Assembly (NCBI RefSeq): GCF_023898315.1
Contig: NC_064621.1
Span: 128,338,521-128,402,520, forward strand
Length of the DNA stretch: 64,000 nucleotides
Reading direction: 5' to 3'
Source: Schistocerca nitens
Lineage: Eukaryota > Arthropoda > Insecta > Orthoptera > Acrididae
The notes beneath the pieces were generated by a model. The model was not told the DNA's origin. It was given only the letters and a program-made list of their open reading frames with translations, and made no database searches. The position numbers were made by a program, and so were the translations under genes. This document shows, in pieces, positions 10,726 through 20,707 of this stretch (the stretch's first letter is position 1; every line of letters begins with the position of its first letter).

Positions 10726-12181
10726 CTCCTTTCCTCCTGGATGCTACAGTGTTTTTGTCATGCAGTTGTCTTTGCAGTGGTAAGTGGTGAGTAGTTCGTG
10801 TCAAGATAAAAGGAATTTGTTCTGCTCCATATGCGCGTGGAGTGAAGAAAAAGTGACTATCTGTAATGATTCACGCCATCATCTGATTCACAGTATCACT
10901 ACGCGAAATGTAAAACGCATGCAGCCTAGCTGTACCACATATTCCACAGAATAATCATAGTCAAAACTGCCCAACATGTTTCTTGAATGCTGACGCTTCT
11001 CCTATTTAGTGTCCTATGCATTTCTGATACCCTTTCGTTGTGGCTACACTGACCCCTTAATGATCCTAGCAGCACGTCCACGAATTCGTTCCATGGCAGC
11101 TGTAATTCATACGGGATAAAGACTCCAAAGTTTGGAAAAGAAGAGTGTGTCGAAATGGGTCTCCGATGCGATTCCCTACAAATGTACCATCAGTCCAGTA
11201 AACCGTATTATCGCGTTACTTTTCTTTTCTTTTTTTGGTATGTTTAGCGTGACTCAATGTTGGAACGGACAGGTTATTTCCCACAATAAGTGTAGAACAC
11301 GATCCTGCGATCCAGGTCTCTATTACTACTAAGACCAAGCATATAAGTATTTTAAAATCTGGTCCTGTATTTTTAAATATTAATTCACTTAAAAAGACAG
11401 ATTTCTTCGCTTACTGTGCAGTTACACAATACATTTTTGGTAGTTTTCATGTTGCATATTTAATAAACAGACTATCATTTCTAGTGTAAATAAACAGTAT
11501 TTCACACCGTCCTCACAACTGTTAATTTTTGAAATAGTAATTAAACAATGTCTTGTATTTCATAATATGTTTCCATTAGAAAAGAACTAGTAATATTGTT
11601 AGATAGATGGAATACAAACAGATTTTCTACAGTAAAATTGTAAACTATAATGCATTTAAAATCAGTTTTATGCGTTGTTGAAAAGTATGAACTAATTACT
11701 CTCAGTAACTGATAGGCATTAAAAATGTATTTCTCTTAAAAATTATTCGTGAGTGTGCTGCTATTTGTCCATTAGAAAGTCTAGGCCTATTATAATTACG
11801 GATACATACACCAAAAATAATCTATAAACAAATGACTTAATTCTGACATAAGTAGAATGCACTAATTAAGTAGCACATGTTGAACGACAATTTCTGTAAC
11901 GGGAAATCAACATTTTATTTGTCAATGTCCTAAGAATGATAGCGCTGAGCACATGCTGTATGTTAAGCTTTTTGTCGTCTGTTCCAAAATGGATTGCATG
12001 TAGTACCCCGATTTTGTTCATGAGTGTTACGTTAACCATGTTGCACCAGAAATTGACAAATATGCGGATTAAAATAACTAATCCTCAGAAATTTTATCTG
12101 AAGAAGAATGTGTATTCAAGATGGTTCTGGCGTAAAGACAAGGGCCGTCAGTCGGTAAAATCAGAGCAGAGAGGGCTATGA
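10726..12181. other. No recognisable gene; AT-rich
   Basis: About 1.4 kb without a convincing frame or repeat. The middle part (11340-11900) is strongly AT-rich. Confidence 0.5.
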
Positions 12182-12427
12182 AGAAGACGTCAGCCAATTG
12201 CAAGCTGACCTACCCCTCACCAGGGTGACAACGCAACAGCAGCGGCCTCCATGCGAAGAGGACATAAGAACGGCTCCCGACTGGGCGCAGACTCTTCTAC
12301 AGCAGCATGAAGATTAGGCACTTCCAGACCAGCGACTTAGGAATTGTAATACTTCACTTGTATTGGAATCGTTATACTGAAGGACATTGATTATATTGCA
12401 TACCGCTCTCTGATTGCGAGACATCTG
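12182..12427. other. Left part of a dispersed repeat split by Tc1-B copy 2
   Basis: GC-richer DNA leading up to the insertion. Together with 13815-13997 it may be an LTR: the right part has an 'attgtaataaaaac' polyadenylation-like stretch. I could not define its ends, so this is weak. Confidence 0.3.
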
Positions 12428-13812
12428 CACTACTGGCCATTAAAATTGCTACACCACGAAGATCACATGCTACAGACGCGAAATTTAACCGACAGGAAGA
12501 AGATACTGTGATATGCAAATGATTAGCTTTTCAGAGCATTCACACAAGGTTGGCGCCGGTGGCGACACCTACAACGTGATGACATGAGGAAAGTTTCCAA
12601 CCGATGTCTCATACACAAACAGCAGTTTTCCGGCGTGGCCTGGTGAAACGTTGTTGTGATGCCTCGCGTAAGGAGGAGAAATGCGTCCCATCACGTTTCC
12701 GACTTTCATTAAGGTCGGATTGTAACCTATCGTGATTGCGGTTTATCGTATCGCGACAATGCTGCTGGCGTTGGTCGAGATCCAATGAATGTTAGGAGAA
12801 TATGGAATCGGTGGGTTCAGGAGGGTAATACGGAACGCCGTGCTGGATCCCAACGGCCTCGTATCACTAGCAGCCGAGATGACAGGCATCTTATCCGCAT
12901 GGCTGCAACGGATCGTGCAGCCACGTCTCGATCCCTGAGACAACAGATGGAAACATTTGCAAGACAACAAGCATCTGCACGAACAGTTCGACGACGTTTG
13001 CAGCAGCATGGACTATCAACTCGGAGACCATGGCTGCGGTTACCCTTGACACTGCATTACAGGAGCGGCTGCGAACCTGGCTGCACGAATGGCAAAACGT
13101 CATTTTTTCGGATGAATCCATGTTCTGCTTCCAGCATCATGATGGTGGCATCCGTAATTGGCTACATAGTGGTGAACGCACTTTGGAAGCGTGTATTCGT
13201 CATCGCCATACTGGGGTATCACCCGGCGTTAAGGTATGGGGTGCCCTTGGTTACATGTCTCGGTCACATAATGTTCGCATTGACGGCACTTTGAACAGTT
13301 GACGTTACATTTCAGATGTGTTACTACTCGTGGCTCTACCCTTCATTCGATCCCTGCGAAACCCTACATTTCAGCAGGATAATGCACCACTACATGTTGC
13401 AGGCCCTGTACGGGCCTTTCTGGATAAAGAAAATGTTCAACTGCTGCCCTGACCAGTACGTTCTCCAGATCTCTCACCAATTGGAAACGTCTGGTCAATA
13501 GTGGCCGAGCAACTGGTGCGTCACAATACGCCAGTCACTACTCTTGATGAACTGTGGTATCGTGTTGAAGCTGCATGGGCAGCTGTACCTGTATACGCCA
13601 TCCAAGCTCTGTTTGACGCAATGCCCAGGCGTATCAAGGCCGTTAATACGGCCAGAGGTGGTTGTTCTGGGTACTGATTTCTCAGGATCTATGCACCCAA
13701 ATTGCGTGAAAATGTAATCACACGTCAGTTCCAGTATAAAGTATTTGTCCAATGAATACCCGTTTATCATCTGCATTTCTTCTTGGTGTAGCAATTTTAA
13801 TGGCCAGTAGTG
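12428..13812 (+). mobile_element. Tc1-like element, family B, near full-length copy
   Basis: A 1,385-bp element with inverted ends 'cactactggccattaaaatt'. TA follows at 13813-13814. On the left the expected TA is TG (12426-12427), a point change. It contains the 380-bp segment missing from the copy at 2725. Confidence 0.93.
12659..13677 (+). pseudogene. Tc1-like transposase (family B)
   Basis: Starts at the ATG at 12659 (MPRVRRRNASHHVSDFH) and meets an in-frame TAA after 17 codons. From 12785 the helix-turn-helix domain is readable (NVRRIWNRWVQEG, then DRAATSRSLRQQ). The catalytic part is split among frames: FSDESMFC near 13107, DNAPLHVA near 13380 and a C-terminal stretch LWYRVEAAWAAVP near 13550. 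Two or more frameshifts lie between 13050 and 13450. It is a relic of a roughly 340-aa DD34E enzyme. Confidence 0.88.
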
Positions 13813-13997
13813 TATGTAAATTCTCAAAGTTAAGTATTGTCATTTATCTTATTGTAATAAAAACTCATTAATACGATTTGTTTGAATTGTTGTTTAGCGA
13901 TCCGAGAAGCAGGTTTCCTAGAGACCCCATCTTTGACAACTAGGCAGGGTAAAACAAAATTGAACCGTAGAAACATCTTTCAACCAGGATTCTAAGT

Positions 13998-14339
13998 TTA
14001 CATCTACATCTGCATATATACTCCTCAAGCCACCGTATGGTGCGTGGTGCAGGGTACCCTGTATCACCACTAGTCATCCTTTCCTACTGCTCTCGCAAAT
14101 ACAGCTAGAAAAAATTACTTCTATGGTCCTCTGTATGAGCCGTAGTTTCGTATCTCATCTTCGTTGTCTTTACGCGCAGTGTATGCTGGGGGCAGTAGAA
14201 TCATTCGGCAGTAAGCTTCAAATGCCGGTTCTCTACATTTTCTCAGTAGTGGTTAACGAAAAGAATGTCGCCTTCCCTCCAGGGATTCCCATTTCAGTTC
14301 TCGAAGCATCTCTGTAACACATTTCGTTCCAACCTACTG
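13998..14339 (-). pseudogene. LINE 3' end and C-terminal coding region
   Basis: Reverse complement of the end of the LINE family, including the region matching the C-terminal coding stretch at 54180-54400. It ends in the TGTAGA-like tail at 13998-14012. No intact frame is left. Confidence 0.75.
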
Positions 14340-15400
14340 TGTCCAGACTAAGCGCCTGCAACTCTCGCTTCCCGCGAAGCAGACCGGTACAGCGGGCCCC
14401 GGACCGTGTAGGGATATGCCTGGCCGGTTGTCCCGGAAACACAGACGCTTCCCAGAGACCACCAGGAGGCGTCCACGACGCCGCAAAAGATCGCTACAGC
14501 CGCGGATCTCTTTCCTTCCGCTCGACACTTGACTGCAAATGGAGCCAGCCATATCTATGCGCCAAGCAGTATTTAGGCTGGCGCAGGAGCCTGGAGAGGC
14601 TCCTCTGTATTGATCATCATCAGTGTGCCACATCAGTGTTGTGCTTAGTGCTGTTTCTCCTGTGCGTCAAGAGGTGTGATTTTAATTGTCTACTGCCTTG
14701 AGGTTCGCCGTCAGTGTTACGTTATGTGCTACGCCATCCGTCGATACCTTTATGCTCCAGTCATACTGTGCCTTGTGTTCTTTTAATCGTCGCAGTGTGT
14801 GGCTTTTTGTGTGTGCTACTTTTAAACAGTTTTTTATCTCCATTTTACAGTCACCCCTTTTTTGTCTATTGCCTTCCATGATGTTCCCCCTTTTTTATAT
14901 CTATGTTCACCTTATTCTCACCTTTGCTGTTTTTAAATGTCTTCTATTGTTTTGTTCTATGTCTTTCGGCTGAAGAGCAGCGCATATGCTGCTGCCAGCC
15001 CGCCCCGATGGGGAATTGAAATACAATAAAGAAAAAAAAAAAAAACCTGGAGAGGCAGTTCACGTCGAGCGAGCCCACTGGTAGCCGCCGCTTCATCGCC
15101 CACCGCCGCTAGCGTACCGGAGCCATCCTCGCAGGACCTCTACTGGTCCTCGGACTCAGGTGACGGCAACGTGGACTCCGCGTCGCTCTTCACGAGACGC
15201 CCGGGGCTTGGTTTGGTGAAGTTGTATGGTTACTACAGACAGTTTATGTTTGGAAGAATCTCTGCCTTAGTTATTGGTAAGCTTGGAGGATCAGTCCTAC
15301 CTCACGAATATTGTTTTGTAAATTTTGAAGAAAGACATTAAATAAAAACGCTATAACTCACAGTCTGAGATTTTCCTATCCGCGGACGGCGGATATATTA
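14340..15400. mobile_element. 1.06-kb insertion of unknown class in the LINE
   Basis: Bounded by a perfect 10-bp direct repeat, caacctactg, at 14330-14339 and 15401-15410; the interrupted LINE resumes exactly after the second copy. The insert begins 'tgtccagactaagcgcctgc', has 'attaaataaaaac' near its right end, and ends 'cggcggatatatta'. I see no terminal inverted repeats. It could be a solo LTR with odd boundaries or a retroposed fragment. A second insertion lies inside it. Confidence 0.7.
14601..15045 (+). mobile_element. Poly(A)-tailed retro-insertion nested in the 1.06-kb insert
   Basis: A 445-bp segment ending AATAAA (15025-15030), G and 14 A, flanked by a perfect 11-bp direct repeat cctggagaggc at 14590-14600 and 15046-15056. 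These are the marks of target-primed reverse transcription. It is probably a 5'-truncated LINE 3' end, but a retroposed RNA cannot be excluded. It has no convincing coding frame. Confidence 0.85.
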
Positions 15401-15444
15401 CAACCTACTGGTAATAAATCAAGCAGACCGCCTCATAACTTATA

Positions 15445-16783
15445 CGAGGGCAGTTCAATAAGTAATGCAACACATTTTTTTTCTGAAACAGGGGTTGTTT
15501 TATTCAGCATTGAAATACACCAGGTTATTCCCCAATCTTTAGCTACACAACACTATTTTTCAACGTAATCTCCATTCAATGCTACGGCCTTACGCCACCT
15601 TGAAATGAGGGCCTGTATGCCTGCACGGTACCATTCCACTAGTCGATGTCGGAGCCAACGTCGTACTGCATCAATAACTTTTTCATCATCCGCGTAGTGC
15701 CTCCCACGGATTGCGTCCTTCATTGGGCCAAACATATGGAAATCCGACGGTGCGAGATCGGGGCTGTAGGGTGCATGAGGAAGAACAGTCCACTGAAGTT
15801 TTGTGAGCTCCTCTCGGGTGCGAAGACTTGTGTGAGGTCTTGCGTTGTCATGAAGAAGGAGAAGTTCGTTCTGATTTTTGTGCCTACGAACACGCTGAAG
15901 TCGTTTCTTCAATTTCTGAAGAGTAGCACAATATACTTCAGAGTTGATCGTTTGACCATGGGGAAGGACATCGAACAGAATAACCCCTTCAGCGTCCCAG
16001 AAGACTGTAACCATGACTTTACCGGCTGAGGGTATGGCTTTAAACTTTTTCTTGGTAGGGGAGTGGGTGTGGCGCCACTCCATTGATTGCCGTTTTGTTT
16101 CAGGTTCGAAGTGATGAACCCATGTTTCATCGCCTGTAACAATCTTTGACAAGAAATTGTCACCCTCAGCCACATGACGAGCAAGCAATTCCGCACAGAT
16201 GGTTCTCCTTTGCTCTATATGGTGTTCGGTTAGACAACGAGGGACCCAGCGGGAACAAACCTTTGAATATCCCAACTGGTGAACAATTGTGACAGCACTA
16301 CCAACAGAGATGTCAATTTGAGCACTGAGTTGTTTGATGGTGATCCGTCGATCATCTCGAACGAGTGTGTTCGCACGCTCCGCCATTGCAGGAGTCACAG
16401 CTGTGCACGGCCGGCCCGCACGCGGGAGATCAGACAGTCTTGCTTGACCTTGCGGCGATGATGACACACGCTTTGCCCAACGACTCATCGTGCTTTTGTC
16501 CACTGCCAGATCACCGTAGACATTCTGCAAGCGCCTATGAATATCTGAGATGCCCTGGTTTTCCGCCAAAAGATACTCGATCACTGCCCGTTGTTTGCAA
16601 CGCACATCCGTTACAGACGCCATTTTAACAGCTCCGTACAGCGCTGCCACCTGTCGGAAGTCAATGAAACTATACGAGACGAAGCGGGAATGTTTGAAAA
16701 TATTCCACAAGAAATTTCCGGTTTTTTCAACCAAAATTGGCCGAGAAAAAAAATGTGTTGCGTTACTTATTGAACTGCCCTCG
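15445..16783 (-). mobile_element. mariner element, apparently intact
   Basis: A 1,339-bp element with TA at 15443-15444 and 16784-16785. Inverted ends 'cgagggcagttcaataagta' continue for about 40 bp with one visible mismatch (t/c after 'agtaa'). It contains one uninterrupted transposase frame and sits inside the minus-strand LINE. Confidence 0.96.
15553..16623 (-). CDS. mariner transposase, full-length
   Basis: A 356-aa protein that in this family binds the terminal repeats and moves the element by cut-and-paste into TA sites in the nucleus. The ATG at 16623 (MASVTDVRCKQ) is chosen over an upstream start at 16812, which would read through the terminal repeat and flank. An N-terminal helix-turn-helix region (residues about 10-55) and a second one (about 85-120) are joined by a GRP motif at 70-72. 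The catalytic triad is visible: D165 in VTGDETW, D259 in LLLHDNARPH and D294 in YSPDLAPSDFHMF, with 34 residues between the last two (DD34D). The linker motif reads WVPRCL where mariners usually have WVPHEL. Length fits the family (about 345 aa). No stop or frameshift is present, so the protein could be functional; activity is inference. Confidence 0.95.
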   Translation of the reverse strand: MASVTDVRCKQRAVIEYLLAENQGISDIHRRLQNVYGDLAVDKSTMSRWAKRVSSSPQGQARLSDLPRAGRPCTAVTPAMAERANTLVRDDRRITIKQLSAQIDISVGSAVTIVHQLGYSKVCSRWVPRCLTEHHIEQRRTICAELLARHVAEGDNFLSKIVTGDETWVHHFEPETKRQSMEWRHTHSPTKKKFKAIPSAGKVMVTVFWDAEGVILFDVLPHGQTINSEVYCATLQKLKKRLQRVRRHKNQNELLLLHDNARPHTSLRTREELTKLQWTVLPHAPYSPDLAPSDFHMFGPMKDAIRGRHYADDEKVIDAVRRWLRHRLVEWYRAGIQALISRWRKAVALNGDYVEK

Positions 16784-16785
16784 TA

Positions 16786-17195
16786 ATTCGACGTGGTATG
16801 GATCCAAAACACTCTAGCAGTACTAAAGAATAAGTCGCACTAGCGTCTTATGTGCTTTCTTCTTTACAGTGAACCACCCTTTCCTAGAATTCTCCCAATA
16901 AACCGAAGTCGACCTCTCGCCTTCCGTACCACTGTTCTCCATGCACGTTCCATTTCGCATCGCCCAGTTTCTTCAACGATTTGATTGCGTCAGGCATGGC
17001 AGTAGTAATACTGTATCCGAACATCACAGGTTTGTTCTTTCTATTCATCCTCTTTAACTTACATTTTTCCACATTTAAAATTAGCTGCCATTCATCAAAC
17101 CAACTACAAATTTTATGCAATTCGTGCTGTGTCTTCCTACAGTCGCTCAACTTCGACACCTTACCGTACACAAACAGAATCATCATATTACAATC
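16786..17195 (-). pseudogene. LINE reverse transcriptase, region after the catalytic site
   Basis: Reads MILFVYGKVSKLSDCRKTQ, then CSWFDEWQLILNVEKCKLKR, the stretch that follows the YADD/FADD box in CR1/Jockey-group reverse transcriptases. The catalytic aspartates themselves are not preserved. It is separated from the upstream part of the RT by the SINE fragment at 17196-17334. Confidence 0.8.
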
Positions 17196-17334
17196 GCAAA
17201 TGCCGGGATGGTTCCTCTGAAAGGGCACGGCCGACTTCCTTCCCCATCCTTCCCTAATCGGATGAGACCGATGACCTCGCTGTCTGGTCTCCTTCCCCAA
17301 ACAACCCAACCCAACCAAGATTTGTGGACATAAG
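17196..17334 (+). repeat. SINE family 3-like fragment with a different 3' tail
   Basis: Starts 'aatgccgggatggttcctct', the body shared with the SINE at 1698, but ends 'tgacctcgctgtctggtctc' plus 'aacaacccaacccaaccaag' rather than the (CCA)n tail. It replaces roughly 300 bp of the LINE's RT (from the RSCETQ-like region to the catalytic box), so the insertion came with, or was followed by, a deletion. Confidence 0.75.
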
Positions 17335-17640
17335 CTTCTCAGTGTCAAGAGCGTTTATTATATTCGAACTGAGAACATGTTCAAGGATTATGCAGCAAAC
17401 AGAAGTTAGGCATATTGTTCTGTAATTTTGCGGGTCCATTATTTTACCCTTCTTCTGTACAAGAGTCACCTGCGCATTTTCCCAGTCGCTTGGGACTTTG
17501 TGCTGGGGGAGAGATTCACGATAAATAGTGGCTAGGTAAGTGCTTAATACCATAGAATACTCTTTATAAAATCGAATTGGGATTCCATCCGGACATGGTG
17601 ATTTATTTTCTTTCAAATCTTACAGTTGTTTACGCCATGG
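17335..17640 (-). pseudogene. LINE reverse transcriptase, N-terminal motifs
   Basis: Reads LKENKSPCPDGIPIRFYKEY, then VPSDWENAQVTLVQKKGK and PQNYRTICLTSVCCIILEHV, corresponding to the first RT motifs of CR1/Jockey-group LINEs. The sister copy at 53080 has the same order (PKHWKRAQVIPVFKKG, NYRPISLTS). Confidence 0.85.
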
Positions 17641-17678
17641 ATTCTTATTACTGTATCGTTCATACTGAAGTTTGTGTG

Positions 17679-17891
17679 CCCGCATCTCGTGGTCGTGCGG
17701 TAGCGTTCTCGCTTCCCGCGCCCGGGTTCCCGGGTTCGATTCCCGGCGGGGTCAGGGATTTTCTCTGCCTCGTGATGGCTGGGTGTTGTGTGCTGTCCTT
17801 AGGTTAGTTAGGTTTAAGTAGTTCTAAGTTCTAGGGGACTGATGACCATAGCCGTTAAGTCCCATAGTGCTCAGAGCCATTTGAACCATTT
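17679..17891 (+). repeat. Chimeric SINE: family 4 head with family 1 tail
   Basis: The tRNA-like head has 'gtcgtgcggtagcg' and box B 'gggttcgattcccgg', followed by 'ctgggtgttgtgt', all as in the SINE at 29237. From 'gtccttaggttagttaggtt' on, it matches the family 1 tail through 'gccatttgaacc'. A perfect 13-bp duplication, tgaagtttgtgtg, lies at 17666-17678 and 17892-17904, so the chimera moved as a unit. Confidence 0.9.
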
Positions 17892-17904
17892 TGAAGTTTG
17901 TGTG

Positions 17905-18557
17905 ATGGTCAGCTGCCGGTATGTTTGTACGAGTCTCCTGTATGAACGATTTCTTGGACGTGAAATGTAAAACTTCGGCTTTCATTTTGCTAACTTCACC
18001 TGCCACACCATATTGGTCAACAAGGGAATGAATGGAAGCCTTAGACACGCATAGTGATTTTATATAAGATCAAAATTTTCTCGGGTTCTCTGCTAGATCT
18101 TTTCCAAAACTGTTATGGTGGTAGCTGTTGTGTATTTCGGGCATAGATCTTTTCACATACGCACGAATGTCCACTAACGTTTGCTTGTCGTCAACTGCGC
18201 GTTCTCTTTCGAACCGAGAGCGAAGTAGCCTCCGCTTCCTTAACATCTTCCGAATATCGTTGTTAAACTATGGTGCGTCTTTTCTGCCCTTTATGTACAT
18301 AACTCTCCAGACCACAATTTATAATCTGCTTAAACTTTCTCCATAATCCTCTACGCCCATCTTACTGGAAGCAAATGATGTCAGTTCACTATCTAAGGGA
18401 AATGCTAACAACTCCTTATCTTCTCTATCTATCATATTGACTGATTTATTAGCATTAGTAACCATAATTGCTATAATGACATCATGATCGCTAATCCGCG
18501 TTTCTATACAAACATTTTCGATGAGGTCCAGCCTGTTTGTAGCTAAAAGGTCTAAAA
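17905..18557 (-). pseudogene. LINE endonuclease C-terminus and linker
   Basis: Reads ILDLLATNRLDLIENV, then RISDHDVIIAIM, which holds the SDH motif at the end of the endonuclease domain. Next come FNNDIRKMLRKRRLLRSRFE and a long linker. A gap of one family A Tc1 copy separates it from the rest of the endonuclease. Confidence 0.85.
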
Positions 18558-18559
18558 TA

Positions 18560-19964
18560 CACTCCTGGAAATTGAAATAAGAAAACCGTGAATTCATTGT
18601 CCCAGGAAGGGGAAACTTTATTGACACATTCCTGGGGTCAGATACATGATCACACTGACACAACCACAGGCACATAGACACAGGCCACAGAGCATGCACA
18701 ATGTCGGCACTAGTACAGTGTATATCCACCTTTCGCAGCAATGCAGGCTGCTATTCTCCCATGGAGACGATCGTAGAGATGCTGGATGTAGTCCTGTGGA
18801 ACGGCTTGCCATGCCATTTCCACCTGGCGCCTCAGTTGGACCAGCGTTTGTGCTGGACGTGCAGACCGCGTGAGACGACGCTTCATCCAGTCCCAAACAT
18901 GCTCAATGGGGGACAGATCCGGAGATCTTGCTGGCCAGGGTAGTTGACTTACACCTTCTAGAGCACGTTGGGTGTCACGGTATACATGCGGACGTGCATT
19001 GTCCTGTTGGAACAGCAAGTTCCCTTGCCAGTCCAGGAATGGTAGAACGATGGGTTCGATGACGGTTTGGATGTACCGTGCACTATTCAGTGTCCCCTCG
19101 ACGATCACCAGTGGTGTACGGCCAGTGTAGGAGATCGCTCCCCACACCATGATGCCGGGTGTTGGCCCTGTGTGCCTCGGTCGTATGCAGTCCTGATTGT
19201 GGCGCTCACCTGCACGGCGCCAAACACGCATACGACCATCATTGGCACCAAGGCAGAAGCGACTCTCATCGCTGAAGACATTCGTCCCTCCATTCACGCC
19301 TGTCGCGACACCACTGGAGGCGGGCTGCACGATGTTGGGGCGTGAGCGGAAGACGGCCTAACGGTGTGCGGGACCGTAGCCCAGCTTCATGGAGACGGTT
19401 GCGAATGGTCCTCGCCGATACCCCAGGAGCAACAGTGTCCCTAATTTGCTGGGAAGTGGCGGTGCGGTCCCCTACGGCACTGCGTAGTATCCTACGGTCT
19501 TGGCGTGCATCCGTGCGTCGCTGCGGTCCGGTCCCAGGTCGACGGGCACGTGCACCTTCCGCCGACCACTGGCGACAACATCGATGTACTGTGGAGACCT
19601 CACGCCCCACGTGTTGAGCAATTCGGCGGTACGTCCACCCGGCCTCCCGCATGCCCACTATACGCCCTCGCTCAAAGTCCGTCAACTGCACATACGGTTC
19701 ACGTCCACGCTGTCGCGGCATGCTACCAGTGTTAAAGACTGCGATGGAGCTCCGTATGCCACGGCAAACTGGCTGACACTGACGGCGGCGGTGCACAAAT
19801 GCTGCGCAGCTAGCGCCATTCGACGGCCAACACCGCGGTTCCTGGTGTGTCCGCTGTTCCGTGCGTGTGATCATTGCTTGTACAGCCCTCTCGCAGTGTC
19901 CGGAGCAAGTATGGTGGGTCTGACACACCGGTGTCAATGTGTTCTTTTTTCCATTCCAGGAGTG
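18560..19964 (-). mobile_element. Tc1-like element, family A, copy 2 (inside the LINE)
   Basis: A 1,405-bp copy with TA at 18558-18559 and 19965-19966. It interrupts the LINE endonuclease between RNGN and LDLL; the LINE frame lines up across the insertion when the element and one TA are disregarded. Confidence 0.95.
18710..19721 (-). pseudogene. Tc1-like transposase (family A), 11-bp deletion
   Basis: Starts at the ATG at 19721 (MPRQRGREPY). It matches the intact copy at 25440, but 11 bp just before the FSDES motif are missing near 19279 (compare 5189-5199 in copy 1). This shifts the frame, so the DNA-binding half and the catalytic half lie in different frames. FQQDNARPHVY and SPIEHVWD are still present. 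Confidence 0.92.
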
Positions 19965-19966
19965 TA

Positions 19967-20440
19967 TTTCCATTGCGTGAGGGCTGCCGAGCTAGCCTCT
20001 CAAGACAGTTTTCAGAAAACGTCTTTAAAAGTATTTCGCATGACTGTCTGTCTGTAGCCCCCGCAAGGAATCCACTGACATCCCAGTCTATAGTCGGTAG
20101 GTTAAAGTCGCCTCCAACTAGTACTGCATGATCTTGGTATTTACGTGCTGATGACCGTAGATTTTCTTTGAATGATTCTAGAACTGTCACTGCGGAATCG
20201 GGTGGCCGGTGAAAACATACAACAATTAACTTGATTTCACCTACACCTGTTACACGTCACCAGATAACTTCACTGCCACACTCAACTTCAATCTCAATAC
20301 AGGCAATATTGGTGTGAATATTATTACGAATACTTCGACAGTTCACGGATAAAATGTTGACAATCGAAGTGTCTTTACGCTGAAAGCCGTTTGACTTCCT
20401 TTGTTGCGTATCGACTGGCGAGTGTTCATCAAATTATATA
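19967..20440 (-). pseudogene. LINE endonuclease, N-terminal part
   Basis: Reads ILSVNCRSIRNN near 20340, then HAVLVGGDFNLPTIDWDVSG, the GGDFN metal-binding motif of LINE endonucleases, then CLERLARQPSRNGN up to the Tc1 insertion. One in-frame stop or frame break lies around 20190-20260. The 5' part of the element beyond 20440 is not clearly defined. Confidence 0.8.
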
Positions 20441-20707
20441 AAACTACTTGCTACCCTTATGCGCACTCCAAAAGCACTCTGCTACCGGAGTAGCTGCTGC
20501 CTTTGTGTACTGCAACCCAGACCATCAAGGCGAGTCCGACAAATTCCCCCACGATAGCGCAGGCCTAGAAATCAACAACGCAACTGTACATCTACTCGAC
20601 TGCACCATGTACAACAGCGACTGACGATGAACTACTGCTCAGAAATATTCATAATATTCACTTACAATTACGTATATTTGAAAATAACTTTTAACTGTTG
20701 TACTTCC
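20441..20707. other. Possible 5' continuation of the LINE
   Basis: Minus-strand reading gives fragments that could belong to the start of the LINE's second open reading frame, but I see no motif to confirm it. Confidence 0.3.

Larger units (their letters stand above)
13998..20440 (-). mobile_element. CR1/Jockey-group LINE, decayed, split by at least five insertions
   Basis: One non-LTR retrotransposon can be followed on the minus strand: apurinic-type endonuclease (20400-18320), linker (18320-17905), reverse transcriptase (17640-16890), C-terminal region and 3' end (14339-13998). The 3' end carries 'acatctacatctgcatat', the reverse complement of the (TGTAGA)-type tail of the sister copy at 53062-54480. 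Insertions sit at 14340-15400, 15445-16783, 17196-17334, 17679-17891 and 18560-19964. The left and right LINE sequences join up across the insertions, except at 17196, where a block of RT is lost. Confidence 0.85.

Noticed and set aside
14340..14701. 120-aa frame at 14339-14701 as a gene
   Set aside because: It crosses the boundary of a nested retro-insertion at 14600 and so mixes two unrelated sequences.
16624..16812. 63-residue extension of the mariner transposase
   Set aside because: It reads out through the terminal inverted repeat into flanking LINE DNA; the ATG at 16623 gives the normal family length.
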